Source: Thysanoteuthis rhombus
Lineage: Eukaryota; Mollusca; Cephalopoda; Oegopsida; Thysanoteuthidae
Assembly (NCBI GenBank): GCA_963457665.1
Contig: OY735211.1
Coordinates: 39,100,217 to 39,164,216 of the forward strand
Direction: 5' to 3'
Length of the DNA: 64,000 nucleotides
Shown here: one piece after another, positions 49,327-61,554 of the stretch
How the letters are laid out: each line of letters begins with the position of its first letter
Position numbering within the stretch: the first letter of the stretch is position 1
Position numbers and translations under genes: made by a program
Notes under the pieces: generated by a model
Told to the model about the DNA's origin: nothing
The model's database searches: none
What the model saw: the letters and a program-made list of their open reading frames with translations, nothing else

Positions 49327-52300
49327 CTGTTGTTGACGCATGTGTGGGTGGAGATGTTGGTGTAGTTGTTGGAATTGTAGTTGGTATGGTTGTTGGAATT
49401 GTAGTTGGTACTGTTGTTGGAATTGTAGTTGGTACTGTTGTTGGAATTGTAGTTGGTAGGGTTGTTGGAATTGTAGTTGGTACCGTTGTTGGAATTGTAG
49501 TTGCCACCGTTGTTGGGACTGTAGTTGGTATGGTCGTTGGAATTGTAGTTGGTATTGTCGTTGGAATTGTTGTTGGAACTGTAGTTGGTACGGTCGTGGG
49601 AATTGTAGTTGGTATGGTTGATGAGATTGTATGTGGTATGGTTGTTGGAACTGTAGTTGGTATGGTTGTTGGAACTGTAGTTGGTATGGTTGTTGGAATC
49701 GTAATTGGTATGGTTGTCGTGATTGCAGGTAGTACAGTCGTTCGGATTATTTGTTCTATGGTTGGTAGAGTTGTATTTAGTACTGTTGTTGGAATAGTAG
49801 TTGGTATGGTTGTTGGAATGGTAGTTGGTATGGTTGTTGGAATCGTAGTTGGTATGGTTGTTAGAATTGTAGTTGGTATGGTTGTTGGAATTGTAGTTGG
49901 TACAGTTGTTGGAATTGTAGTTGGTACTGTTGTTGGAATTGGATGTGATATGGTTGTTGGAATTGTAGTTGGTACAGTTGTTGGAATTGTAGTTAGTACA
50001 GTTGTTGGAATTGTAGTTGGAACTGTAGTTGGTATGGTTGTTGGAACTGTAGTTGGTACTGTTGTTGGAACTGTAGTTGGTATGGTTGTTGGAACTGTAG
50101 TTGGTATAGTTGTTGGAATTGTAGTTGGTACTGTTGTTGGAATTGATGTTGGTATGGTTGTTGGAATTGTATGAGGAATGGTTGGTACAGTTGTTGGAAT
50201 GGTAGTTGGTACGGTTGTTGGAATCGTAGTTGGTATGGTTGTTGGAATTGTAGTTGGTATGGTTGTTGGAATTGTAGTTGGTATGGTTGTTTGAATGGTA
50301 GTTGGTATGGTTGTTGGAACTGTAGTTGGTATGGTTGTTGGAATTGTAGTTGGTATGGTTGTTGGAATTGTAGTTGGTATTGTTGTTGGAATTGTAGTTG
50401 GTATGGTTGTTGGAATTGTATGTGGTATGGTCGTTGGAATTGTAGTTGGCACAGTTGTTGGAATTGTAGTTGGTATTGTTGGAATTGTAGTTGGCACCGT
50501 TGTTGGAATTGTAGTTGGTACAGTCGTTGGAATTGTAGTTGGTATGGTTGTTGGAATTGTAGTTGGTATAGTTGTTGGGATTGTATGAGGAATGGTTGGT
50601 ACAGTTGTTGGAATGGTAGTTGGTACGGTTGTTGGAATCGTAGTTGGTATGGTTGTTGGAATTGTAGTTGGTATGGTTGTTGGAATAGTAGTTGGTACAG
50701 TCGTTGGAATTGTAGTTGGTACAGTTGTTGGAATTGTAGTAGGTACGGTTGTTGGAACTGTAGTTGGTATGGTTGTTGGAACTGTAGTTGGTATGGTTGT
50801 TGGAATCGTAGTTGGTATAGTCGTTGGAATTGTAGTTGGTACTGTTGTTGGAATTGTAGTTGGTACTGTTGTTGGAATTGGATGTGATATGGTTGTTGGA
50901 ATTGTAGTTGGTACAGTTGTTGGAATTGTAGTTGGAACTGTAGTTGGTATGGTTGTTGGAACTGTAGTTGGTATGGTTGTTGGAATTGTAGTTGGTACAG
51001 TCGTTGGAATTGTAGTTGGTACAGTTGTTGGAATTGTAGTAGGTACGGTTGTAGGAACTGTAGTTGGTATGGTTGTTGGAACTGTAGTTGGTATGGTTGT
51101 TGGAATCGTAGTTGGTATAGTTGTTGGAATTGTAGTTGGTACTGTTGTTGGAATTGTAGTTGGTACTGTTGTTGGAATTGGATGTGATATGGTTGTTGGA
51201 ATTGTAGTTGGTACAGTTGTTGGAATTGTAGTTGGAACTGTAGTTGGTATGGTTGTTGGAACTGTAGTTGGTATGGTTGTTGGAACTGTAGTTGGTATGG
51301 TTGTTGGAACTGTAGTTGGTATAGTTGTTGGAATTGTAGTTAGTACTGTTGTTGGAATTGATGTTGGTATGGTTGTTGGAATTGTATGAGGAATGGTTGG
51401 TACAGTTGTTGGAATGGTAGTTGGTACGGTTGTTGGAATCCTAGTTGGTATGGTTGTTGGAATCGTAGTTGGTATGGTTGTTGGAATTGTAGTTGGTATG
51501 GTTGTTTGAATGGTAGTTGGTATGGTTGTTGGAACTGTAGTTGGTATGGTTGTTGGAACTGTAGTTGGTATGGTTGTTGGAATTGTAGTTGGTATGGTTG
51601 TTGGAATTGTAGTTGGTATTGTTGTTGGAATTGTAGTTGGTATGGTTGTTGGAATTGTAGTTGGTATTGTTGGAATTGTAGTTGGCACCGTTGTTGGAAT
51701 TGTAGTTGGTATTGTTGTTGGAATTGTAGTTTGTATGGTTGTTGGAATTGTAGTTGGTATAGTTGTTGGGATTGTATGAGGAATGGTTGGTACAGTTGTT
51801 GGAATGGTAGTTGGTACGGTTGTTGGAATCGTAGTTGGTATGGTTGTTGGAATTGTAGTTGGTATGGTTGTTGGAATAGTAGTTGGTACAGTCGTTGGAA
51901 TTGTAGTTGGTACAGTTGTTGGAATTGTAGTAGGTACGGTTGTTGGAACTGTAGTTGGTATGGTTGTTGGAACTGTAGTTGGTATGGTTGTTGGAATCGT
52001 AGTTGGTATAGTCGTTGGAATTGTAGTTGGTACTGTTGTTGGAATTGTAGTTGGTACTGTTGTTGGAATTGGATGTGATATGGTTGTTGGAATTGTAGTT
52101 GGTACAGTTGTTGGAATTGTAGTTGGAACTGTAGTTGGTATGGTTGTTGGAACTGTAGTTGGTATGGTTGTTGGAATTGTAGTTGGTACAGTCGTTGGAA
52201 TTGTAGTTGGTACAGTTGTTGGAATTGTAGTAGGTACGGTTGTTGGAACTGTAGTTGGTATGGTTGTTGGAACTGTAGTTGGTATGGTTGTTGGAATCGT

Positions 52301-54477
52301 AGTTGGTATAGTTGTTGGAATTGTAGTTGGTACTGTTGTTGGAATTGTAGTTGGTACTGTTGTTGGAATTGGATGTGATATGGTTGTTGGAATTGTAGTT
52401 GGTACAGTTGTTTGAATTGTAGTTGGAACTGTAGTTGGTATGGTTGTTGGAACTGTAGTTGGTATGGTTGTTGGAACTGTAGTTGGTATAGTTGTTGGAA
52501 TTGTAGTTGGCACCGTTGTTGGAATTGTAGTTGGTACTGTTGTTGGAATCGATGTTGGTATGGTTGTTGGAATTGTATGAAGAATGGTTGGTACAGTTGT
52601 TGGAATGGTAGTTGGTATGGTTGTTGGAATTGTAGTTGGTATGGTTGTTGGAATTGTAGTTGGTACAGTCGTTGGAACTGTAGTTGGTATGGTTGTTGGA
52701 ATTGTAGTTGGTATAGTTGTTGGAATTGTAGTTGGTACTGTTGTTGGAATTGGATGTGATATGGCTGTTGGAATTGTAGTTGGTATGGTTGTTGGAATTG
52801 TAGTTGGTATGGTTGTTTGAATGGTAGTTGGTATGGTTGTTCGAACTGTAGTTGGTATGGTTGTTGGAACTGTAGTTGGTATGGTTGTTGGAATTGTAGT
52901 TGGTATAGTTGTTGGAATTGTAGTTGGTATAGTTGTTGGGATCGTAGTTGGCACCGTTGTTGGAATAGTAGTTGGTATGGTTGTTTGAATGGTGGTTGGT
53001 ATAGTTGTTGGAATCGTAGTTGGTACGGTTGTTGGAATTGTAGTTGGTACTGTTGTTGGAATAGTTGTTGGAACTGTAGTTGGTATGGTTGTTGGAATTG
53101 TAGTTGGTACAGTTGTTGGAATTGTTGTTGGTATGGTTGTTGGAATTGTAGTTGGAACTATAGTTGGTATGGTTGTTGGAACTGTAGTTGGTATGGTTGT
53201 TGGAATCGTAGTTGGCACAGTTGTTGGAATTGTAGTTGGCACCGTTGTTGGAATTGTAGTTGGTACTGTTGTTGGAATTGATGTTGGTATGGTTGTTGGA
53301 ATTGTATGAGGAATGGTTGGTACAGTTGTTGGAACTGTAGTTGGTACGGTTGTTTGAATCGTAGTTGGTATGGTTGTTGGAATTGTAGTTGGTATGGTTG
53401 TTGGAATTGTAGTTGGTATGGTTGTTGGAATTGTAGTTGGTACAGTTGTTGGAATTGTAGTTGGTACAGTTGTTGGAATTGTAGTAGGTACGGTTGTTGG
53501 AACTGTAGTTGGTATTGTTGTTGGAACTGTAGTTGGTATGGTTGTTGGAATTGTAGTTGGTACAGTTGTTGGAATTGTAGTTGGTACTGTTGTTGGAATT
53601 GTAGTTGGTACTGTTGTTGGAATTGTAGTTGGCACCGTTGTTGGAATTGTAGTTGGTACTGTTGTTGGAATTGATGTTGGTATGGTTGTTGGAATTGTAG
53701 TTGGTATGGTTGTTGGAACCGCAGTTGGTATGGTTGTTGGAATTGTAGTTGGTATGGTTGTTGGAATTGTAGTTGGTATGGTTGTTGGAATTGTATGTGG
53801 TATGGTCGTTGGAATTGTAGTTGGCACAGTTGTTGGAATTGTAGTTGGTATGGTTGGAATTGTAGTTGGCACCGTTGTTGGAACTGTAGTTGGTATGGTT
53901 GTTGGAATCGTAGTTGGTATGGTTGTTGGAATGGTAATTGGTATAGTTGTTGGAATCGTAGTTGGTACGGTTGTTGGAATTGTAGTTGGTACTGTTGTTG
54001 GAATCGTAGTTGGTACAGTTGTTGGAATTGTAGTTGGTATGGTTGTCGGAATTGTAGTTGGTATAGTTGTTGGAATCGTAGTTTGTATGGTTGTTGGAAT
54101 TGTAGTTGGTACGGTCGTGGGAATTGTAGTTGGTATGGTTGTTTGAATAGTAGTTGGTGTAGTTGTTGGAATTGTAGTTGGTATAGTTGTTGGAATTGTA
54201 GTTGGTACTGTTGTCGGTATGGTTGTTGGAATTGTAGTTGGTATGGTTGTTGGAATTGTAGTTGGTACAGTTGTTGGAATTGTAGTTGGTTTGGTGGTTG
54301 GAATTGTTGTGGGTATTGTTGTTGGAATAGACGTGGGTACAGTTGTTGGTATAGTAGTCGGTGTGGTTGGTCGAACTGTAGTCAGTATGGATGTTTGAAC
54401 TGTAGTTGGTATGGTTGTTAGTACAGTCGTTAGAAGTGTAGTCGGTATGGTTGTTGGAAGTGTACTTGGTACAGTTG
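49327..54477 (-). CDS. Mucin mega-exon of 5,151 bp (Pro-Thr-Thr-Ile/Val repeats)
   Basis: A single open minus-strand frame. The acceptor is CATATTTCAAACATAG ending at 54,478 and the donor is CAACAACAG|GTATTT at 49,327/49,326. The exon is 5,151 bp (1,717 codons' worth) and symmetric, phase 1-1. It starts ATVPSTLPTTIPTT and ends TPTSPPTHASTT. The body is PTTI/PTTV with rare variants: IPHTIPTT, ISHPIPTT, IPTIPTT, IQTT and one non-repeat stretch near 49.7-49.8 kb (VLNTTLPTIEQIIRTTV) containing an N-x-T sequon. No Cys. Thr makes up about half of the residues, the composition of heavily O-glycosylated mucin domains. The frame continues past both splice sites, upstream to an ATG at 54,544 and downstream to a TAA near 49,313, but the flanking sequence is not repeat-like and the splice sites are good, so I place the exon ends there. 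Confidence 0.87.
49360..54460. repeat. 12-bp tandem array with about 1.2-kb higher-order duplication
   Basis: The plus-strand unit is GTTGTTGGAATT / GTAGTTGGTATG. The landmark TTGTATGAGGAATGGTTGG (or a close variant) recurs near 50,167, 50,584, 51,384, 51,774, 52,574 and 53,304. The alternating spacing of about 400 and 800 bp shows a roughly 1.2-kb block (50,167-51,384) duplicated almost exactly at 51,384-52,574. Edges (49.36-49.8 and 53.7-54.5 kb) are more diverged than the centre, as expected for unequal exchange. The array family differs from the left one in its common variants (more TATG, fewer ACTGTCGTCGG units). Confidence 0.92.
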
Positions 54478-56780
54478 CTATGTTTGAAATATGAAATAAT
54501 TGAATATAATAATTTTCATTATGTTTTGATTTTATATGCAACATAGATTCATGAAATCATTTTAAACTTTTTTATATTGTGTTTTGACTTGAATACAAAA
54601 TATTCCCTCCAAAATTGCATATCCCTCGTATGTCATATAAATGCAAAATGATCATGTTTAATGTATTTCAAATCATCTGGTACATGTTTTGATCCTTTTT
54701 TTATGCACTAAAAACCCTTAACTTTAGAACTTGGCTAAGTTACAGCACAAACTATACCATTGATGTTCCTATTTTCGTTTGATGAAATCATCATCGCATC
54801 ACCAGTCCTGAGGATTATACTTTTGATTTCTCCTTTGTGACATCAAGGTATTGTTAAATACATAAAAAATATTCTTAAATGTTATATAACAGGCAATAAT
54901 CGATTAACTTTCCATTACATTAAATACATATTTGTGCAACTTGAATGATTTGTTGTTTATCACATGTCATTATTTATAATTTAATCAGTATTTTATTGTT
55001 GTTATCAAAATAATCAGAAATTCATTTTAGGAAACTAATTACTCAAACATTATATATTTTTTAAAAAACCTTAACCCAAAGCAAAATGATAATGATTTCT
55101 ACTAATATGTTTTATAATGTCCTGAGTATATCCAATGTGACATTATGTCAAGTTATTCAGTAATACTTGAGCACAGAATGCTTTACTTTACCATGTATTA
55201 TGCAATGTATTTATATAGTTTGATGCAAACATAACATTTGAACTCAATGCACAATGTTATCCAAGTGTAGAATTTGTAATTAAGAAAAATCCTTATTATT
55301 TATGAAAGAATGAAAGTAATATAAAAAAATTCATTGATCAACCTAATTATTTTTCCTTTTTTTTTTTCTAAAAAAAGGGTGTATTGGCTTTATCATAATT
55401 TATTTATTGGTTCACTGCTGGTAAATTAAGTGAATACCTTCTGCCACCAGAATAAGGCACTTGGAGACTGACTTCCAGTATCAAAATGAGGCTCTCATCA
55501 AGTAACTTCCATTATGGCTATGACGAGTATGGGATTTTATGGACATTTATAGACATTTCTATGAGGAGTATCATTGATAAATTTGTTAGTTACTGATGAT
55601 TGTTAATATCATATGGAGCCCCCCCTAAAACATTTCTATAGCACGTGTTCATGGGAATACGACAACGAAGATCTAAAAAGAAAGATATTTATTCCAAGAC
55701 AACTTTTCAAGAATACCTTGAAAAGTTTATTACCATCATATAGATTTTTTTAAAGTATCCCTTAATCAATAAGATTCCCTGGAAGTTGAAATGCAGAATA
55801 TTTTCATAGTTTTCCAAATAATAAGAGATACCAAAGAATATTTACTCTATTTGACAGAGATCAGATCAAATAATAGTTTGAAGAAGAAAGATTCTTTTAT
55901 ATTTCAAAATGATTTAAAAATGAATAGAAAAGAAATGTGAGTCAAAGAGGAAATTTTTACTGTAGTTTCCTGTAGAAATGTAACTTCCTAATTTTGATTT
56001 AAAATAGCAATAATTATTACAATTGATGTTGATTTATCTAAACTTTTGTCATCGAAAATATTCATAGAAAATACACCTATTCATTCATTGTACTACCATC
56101 CATAAATCTATAGATTGTAACCATTTCATATAAAAAAATACTCAATAAAACATAATGCTTGTCAACAGCATTGAAAAGATCAAGTGATTTTTCTTAGATT
56201 TAAATAATGCTATACCTATTATCCAAATTATCACTGAAAGTCATCTGAATATTTTATAGATGATATAAAAGTGCATTAGTGTGCATGCATGTGTGTGAAG
56301 GAAAGAGAATTGATTCTATATCAAATCACATAATGCTTCCCAGGTCACACTCTCAGATTCCACTTAAAAAATCACAGGTACTCCTATACTAAACTTATGG
56401 AGAAATACAAAATATTAGGTCTGTAACACTAATAGTTTTAAAATCTAAAATCCTAGAGATCCACTCAATTTCATGCATTTTGCTGAACGAACCTTTCCAT
56501 CTAATCTCTGACTTTTATAGCTTCTTTGATAGGGCATGAAGAACTTCGAAATTTTGTGAGTAAGGCTTTCAATAACATTCAGAATTATAAGCAGATCAGG
56601 TGTATTTTCTGTAATTTCACCTCTACAAGGCTCTGAAAATTACCAGAAATCACAAATGTAAAAAGGCGATGTCCACTTTGAGAGTTCCTCACTCACACAG
56701 TATGCTGTATAAAGATCTTATAGTTTTTTTTCTATCATTCATAACATAATAGGTCATGTGTATGCAGTAACCATACTTAT
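54478..56780. other. Intron, AT-rich, no feature recognised
   Basis: Low-complexity AT-rich sequence upstream of the mega-exon acceptor. No splice-bounded frame, repeat family or RNA gene was recognised. Confidence 0.45.
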
Positions 56781-56789
56781 AACTGTTTT

Positions 56790-58065
56790 AGGAGTATCAG
56801 AATGATTGTTCGAAATGTGCTCAATTTTGGTCCCCCAGGGATGGGATTGAAAAAAAACTTTTTTCCTGGCCTCAAAGAGGAGCATATATGCAAATTTTCA
56901 AGTCTTTACATTGTACATGGTGTTCTGTGTCTGCAGCTGATAGATTGATTGATAGTACCTGCCCCCTTCCCTGTGCCAAGTCCAGACACGACAAAAGTAA
57001 TAGTGCCTATCGCTCTACAAACCATTTGTACCACAGCAACCTACCCTCCTTTTCCTCTCTGTACCTTACTCCTGCCAAAACCAGGAATAAAATTTATTGG
57101 GCAAAAATGTCTGAATTGTCAAAAAAAAACAAGTAAGAATTCCATTGGACACAAACTAAGGGACAAATTTTGGAAAAACTTACATTGCAGATCGAACCCG
57201 CCTCTGAAATAACTAGGGTGAGGTAGGGGATTAAAAAAAACAAACAATTTCTCTTGTTCCCCAAGAGGATTATGTGTGCAAAGTTTCAAATCTCTACAAT
57301 GAACTGTATGTTTTGTGCCAGTTGATGGGAAAAGAAATGGTACCAACCACTTTACCATTTGTATGACAACAACCTCCATCCCCTCAGTTTATTCAAAATA
57401 CATTGAAGATATAAGATAGATAGGTAAACAAGTATGAATTACAGTGGACACAAAATAAAGGTTCAATTTAAGATAAACTTACGTTGCAGATTGAACCCCC
57501 TTTTAAAAAGCTATTCAGGGGAAATTTAACAAAAAAATATTTTTCATGGTCCTTGAGAAGAATTTGTGTGCGAAATTTCAAGTCCTTGCAATGAACAATA
57601 TGTTCTGTGCTAAGAGCTAATACATAGATAGACAGATAGTACCTAATCCACTCTTCTATACCAATTCCAGGTACATAGAAGATGGTGAAAATTAAAGCTT
57701 TTACAAAAATAATAGTACTTAACACTCTACTATCCATTTGTACAACAGCAACCTGCTCCCTGCCCTGTCCACGTGCCTCTCTTGTGCCCCTCTGTGTTCT
57801 CCTTGTGCCAAGTGCAGATACACAGAAAATTATTCGGCTGAGAACACTACAAATGTAAATTCTGTTGGACATAAATTAGGGGAGCAATTTAGAGGAAACT
57901 TACATGGCAAATTGAATTCCACCAAGAAAAAACAATCAAAAGGTGGATCTTTTTAAAAACAAAAAATCATTTTCCCTCATTCTTGAGAGTAGCACGTGTG
58001 CAAAATTTCAACTCTCAATGAATGGTGTGGTCAGTGTCAAGGGCTAATTCATAGTGTTTACTTAA
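56790..58065. repeat. Diverged tandem repeat, about 290-430-bp units, at least three and a half units
   Basis: The block TGTGTGCAAAGTTTCAAATC and its variants recur near 56,890, 57,274, 57,565 and 57,990, followed each time by a GTGTTCTGTGTC/GTTCTGTGCTAAG-like word, a CCATTTGTACAACAGCAACC-like word and a TTGGACACAAACTAAGG-like word. Two overlapping ORF pairs in it (near 56,888-57,212 and 57,468-57,956) only reflect this repeat. Confidence 0.8.
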
Positions 58066-58242
58066 TATAAGAATCCCCTAAACCTGAAAACATTGTTGGA
58101 ACTTGTTGTCTCAGAGCTGGTGGTGGTTAATAGCTGAAAATAAAGATATTTTTTGCCAAAATTCAACTATTATTTCATAAATTTCTCTCAACACTTTTCA
58201 AATAATTTCATTAGAAATTCATTTAATGTGTATCAATAAATC

Positions 58243-59013
58243 CGTAGCTTCAGTTGCAGTTTTCAATCTGAACCAATGTGCAGCTTTCTTGATTTGTTTT
58301 CAGCCCGAATGAATGTGCAGCTTTCTTAATTTGTTCTCCATCTGAACCAACATGCAGCTTTCTTCATTTTTTCAATCCCAAACAATGTGCACCTTTCTTA
58401 ATTTATTTTCAATTTGGACAAATGTGCACCTTTCTCACTTTGTTTTCAATCTTAATCATTGTGCAGCTTTGTCAATTTGTTTTCAATCTGAAACAATATG
58501 AAACTTCCTTAATTTCATTCCAAGCTGAGTCAAGGTGCAGCTCTCTCAATTTCTTTTCGAGCTGAGACAATGTGCAGCTTTCTTGATTTGTCTTCAATCT
58601 AAACCAATGTGCAACTGTCTTAATTTGTTTTCAAGTTGAACTGATATAAAGCTTTCTTGATTTGTTTTCCATTTGAACTAATGTGCGGGTTTTCAATCTG
58701 TTTCCAATCTGAACCAATGTGCAGCTGTCTTGATTTATTTTCAACCTAAATAAAAGTGTAGCTGTATAAATTTGTTTTTGATCTAATCCAAGCCTCTTTC
58801 TCAATTTATGATCAATCTGAGCTAATGTGCAGCTTTTTTTATTTATTTTTGATGTGAACCAATGTGCAATTGATTAAGAAAGCTGCACATTTGTTCAGAT
58901 CGAAAACATATCAAGAAAAGGTGCACATTGCTTTTTCAATTTTATTTGTTTTCATTCTGAACCAGTGTGCAACTTCTTTGATTTGGTTTCAATCTGAACC
59001 AGTGTGCAGCTTT
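58243..59013. repeat. Minisatellite, about 37-bp unit, roughly 20 diverged copies, with an inverted segment
   Basis: The consensus is built on AATGTGCAGCTTTCTTGATT then TGTTTTCAATCTGAACC. Copies are about 37 bp with many substitutions and small indels. Between about 58,868 and 58,930 the unit is in the opposite orientation (AAGAAAGCTGCACATT), then the forward orientation resumes. Confidence 0.88.
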
Positions 59014-59822
59014 AAAAAAAGACAGCAATGACATTAGAGTTCATAGTTTTATTGTTAAGTTGAAAATGAGGCGATGGTTTGAAGGTCTTTTATCCTCATA
59101 ATTTCAACAAGATAGACTAGTAAATGACGGCATGAATTTGTTGATTATACCTGATGTTGAGTTTGTGAAGTTAAAAAGCTTTACTCAAGTTAATTCAATC
59201 TTGAAAGTTGTTTGTTGAAAAGATGTTTCTAATTAAGATTGAGTCATCTTGATACCTTCTCCAGGGTCCCCAAATCAGTTTAGCCAACAAAAAATATTTC
59301 GGTGATAGTTTAATTTTAAAAAGTGCTTAATTTGAAAAATAGCCTAAAATGGCAAAATGGGCCCAAAAGATGCTTTAAATGGTCAAATAGTGGCCAAAAT
59401 GTTTATATACACATGCTGATTTATTGCTTTTTTGCACTGACAAAGAAAGAAAAGTGCTAAATTAGCAATACTACCCTAATTAAGGAGTGCATCAATTGCT
59501 TCTGATGATGTGTTAGTAATTTTAACCAGGGTTTTGATTGACTGGTCGTCTGTCCAATTTATCAGTGGAAGGACCTCTTAGAAGGGCCACAACATCAATA
59601 TCACCTGGTGATAAAGTTCTAGTGTCCAACAACTTTCTCCTTTCAAGTGTGGTCAAATGTATTCAGAGAAAATAATTTACACATATTCACTTTAGGGCTA
59701 AATTAATTAGGTTAGCTACTAAATTGATAATGTTACTTATTAAGTCAAAAGTGAAGAAAAAACTTTACTCAGTAAAAGATTTTTTTTCTGACTGGATTTG
59801 TAGAAAAATGAGTCAAACCTAC
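59014..59822. other. Intron, no clear feature
   Basis: AT-rich. A 46-codon minus-strand open frame at about 59,524-59,661 (HLTTLERRKLLDTRTLSPGD then DIDVVALLRG) looks protein-like but ends in TAA, has no good acceptor and is not recognised; possibly a mobile-element scrap. Confidence 0.35.
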
Positions 59823-59861
59823 CTTCTGTCGTAGGAATAAGAGTTGTAACACTAGGAGTAG
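59823..59861 (-). CDS. 39-bp Thr/Pro mini-exon of the mucin gene
   Basis: Bounded by acceptor ATCTTCTTCACAG (ending at 59,862) and donor GTAGGT (starting at 59,822). Symmetric phase 1-1, 13 codons' worth, reading (x)TPSVTTLIPTTE(G). It fits between the 62,431 donor (ATA A + CT gives T) and the 54,477 acceptor (G + CA gives A), giving ...CQEI-T-TPSVTTLIPTTE-A-TVPSTLPTT. Same Thr/Pro character as the mega-exons but without tandem repeats. Short length makes it the least certain exon. Confidence 0.7.
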
Positions 59862-59990
59862 CTGTGAAGAAGATCATAAGAAGTTCAATAAATAATTCCA
59901 TTCATAAGAGATTGAAAATGCAAATGTTATGGCTACTTTGAGTCTTAATCGGAATTATCATTTTTCTGTTTGCTTTTTCAGTAATTTTAG

Positions 59991-59995
<5 letters not shown>

Positions 59996-60030
<35 letters not shown>
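59996..60030. repeat. (TA)n microsatellite
   Basis: About 17 uninterrupted TA units. Confidence 0.97.
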
Positions 60031-60034
<4 letters not shown>

Positions 60035-60439
60035 TTAATCTAATTCACAATAAATAATTTGATACACAAACAGTTGAAAAAAAAAAATGCAAGATGCAGC
60101 GCATCTGATTCATATTACTTCCATATGTGACCTTGAAGAATAATTTGTATTACTGGTAACCTGTTTAAGCAGCTAAAGGCTTTATGAAAAAAACAGCCAT
60201 TTGCTTTGTGCATCATGGATGTCATTAAACATAGTTTTTATAAAAGATAAAAGGGGCTTTGAGGGGGTTTCTATTTATTACATGACCATAATGCTGAATT
60301 GGACCCCCAGTGTCTTGTTTCTAATAAGGAAACGCTGTGATGTCATTTTAGAAAGCTTATTCTGTCCACATTTATTCCTTGAAATTTTTCTTACTTGACT
60401 TCATATTGAAATCACACTACTTTTTACAAGTTCTTTTTC

Positions 60440-60600
60440 TTTTATAGGTGTCAAATTAAAATCATAAGATTAGCTCTCAATTTTGCTTTTAGTTGTCAAA
60501 ATTGGTTGTAATTTTTTTACTTTTAGGGGAAAAAATCAAGGAATAGATTTTTTTTCACTTTCAGGGGTCAAAATCAAGAGGGAATATGAACATTTAAAGT
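60440..60600. repeat. GGGGTCAAAATCAAG repeat, block 1
   Basis: About three diverged units of TTTCAGGGGTCAAAATCAAG with T-rich spacers. The same unit is found again at 61,555-62,060, so one older array has been split or seeded twice. Confidence 0.75.
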
Positions 60601-60949
60601 AACTAAATTTGGTATATATAATTTTAAGGATAACATTTCAAACAAAATAATATTCTCTGTTTTATTCTTTCGTTTTTTTAAATTTTTAACACTTAGATTA
60701 ACTTTACATGAGATTTTTACGATAATTTTTTTCCATGCAGAAAAAAACTTCTGTGTATTTACTGTTAATATCTATCTATTCATTTACTCTGTTTACATTA
60801 TCATGTTCATTGACAGAATAATTTCAGCAGTCTATACTATATTTTTGTTGGAAAAACAAATCTATTAAATCTTTCAAATCATAAAAATATTTTGATTTTA
60901 GTATTATTTACCTATGTCAATGCAATTGAAAAGAGGTATATAAATTTGG

Positions 60950-61420
60950 TTTCATCTGTCCATTGATCTGTCTACACAATACCTCTAAAAATACTGAATG
61001 AATTTCAATTAAATTTTGTAAAATGATGAGCAATTGGGTGAGATAGAGACAGCAAAATTTGGGGGTGAATCCAGGAAACTTTTTTCAATTGAGAGATATT
61101 TTTCCAGTTTTCTTGAAAATCATATTTATGCTCAAGCTCATGAATGTCCACACAATATCGTAAAAAGTTCTCTATCTTGATAGGCTTTAGCTAAAGAGAG
61201 CTGATTCAATTTTGGTGTGGTTCCACACACAATTATCTCCGCAACATCATTGATTTATGTCACAAACACATAATATTTCATGTTTGTCCACACAATATCT
61301 GTAAAAGTTCTTTATGAATTTCAATGATATTGTGTGGAAGAGTGGACAATAAGCTATGGAAGAACTGATTACATTTGGGGTTGGATCCATACACAATTAC
61401 TCTCCCTGACAGTAGCATTA
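60950..61420. repeat. Diverged tandem repeat, about 130-190-bp unit, three units
   Basis: TGTCCACACAATATC(T)GTAAAA and following ATGAATTTCAAT blocks recur near 60,970, 61,147 and 61,287, each followed by a TTTGGGGTTGGATCCA-like word. It lies between the two GGGGTCAAAATCAAG blocks. Confidence 0.75.
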
Positions 61421-61554
61421 GTAAAGTTATGTGCTCTCTGAGTGCTTTCTTGTTTTTTATTCTTAAATTTAAGAATTGAAAGTAACTTGTATTAAACTTA
61501 ATGGACTTTTTTTGTATGACTTCATTTTCTCACAACACTAATTTTTGGTAAGCT

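Noticed and set aside
49344-54421. Plus-strand ORFs over the right array (Val/Gly and Trp/Cys types)
   Set aside because: Shadows of the minus-strand 5.15-kb mucin exon, which alone has splice sites and a continuous frame.
49313-54544. Intronless 1,743-codon gene starting at the ATG at 54,544
   Set aside because: The sequence outside 49,327-54,477 is not repeat-like, has no signal peptide, and consensus splice sites with symmetric phase sit exactly at the repeat-like boundaries.
59524-59661. Possible extra mucin-gene exon (46 open codons, minus strand)
   Set aside because: Ends in a stop, has no good acceptor and lacks Thr/Pro or Cys-domain character.
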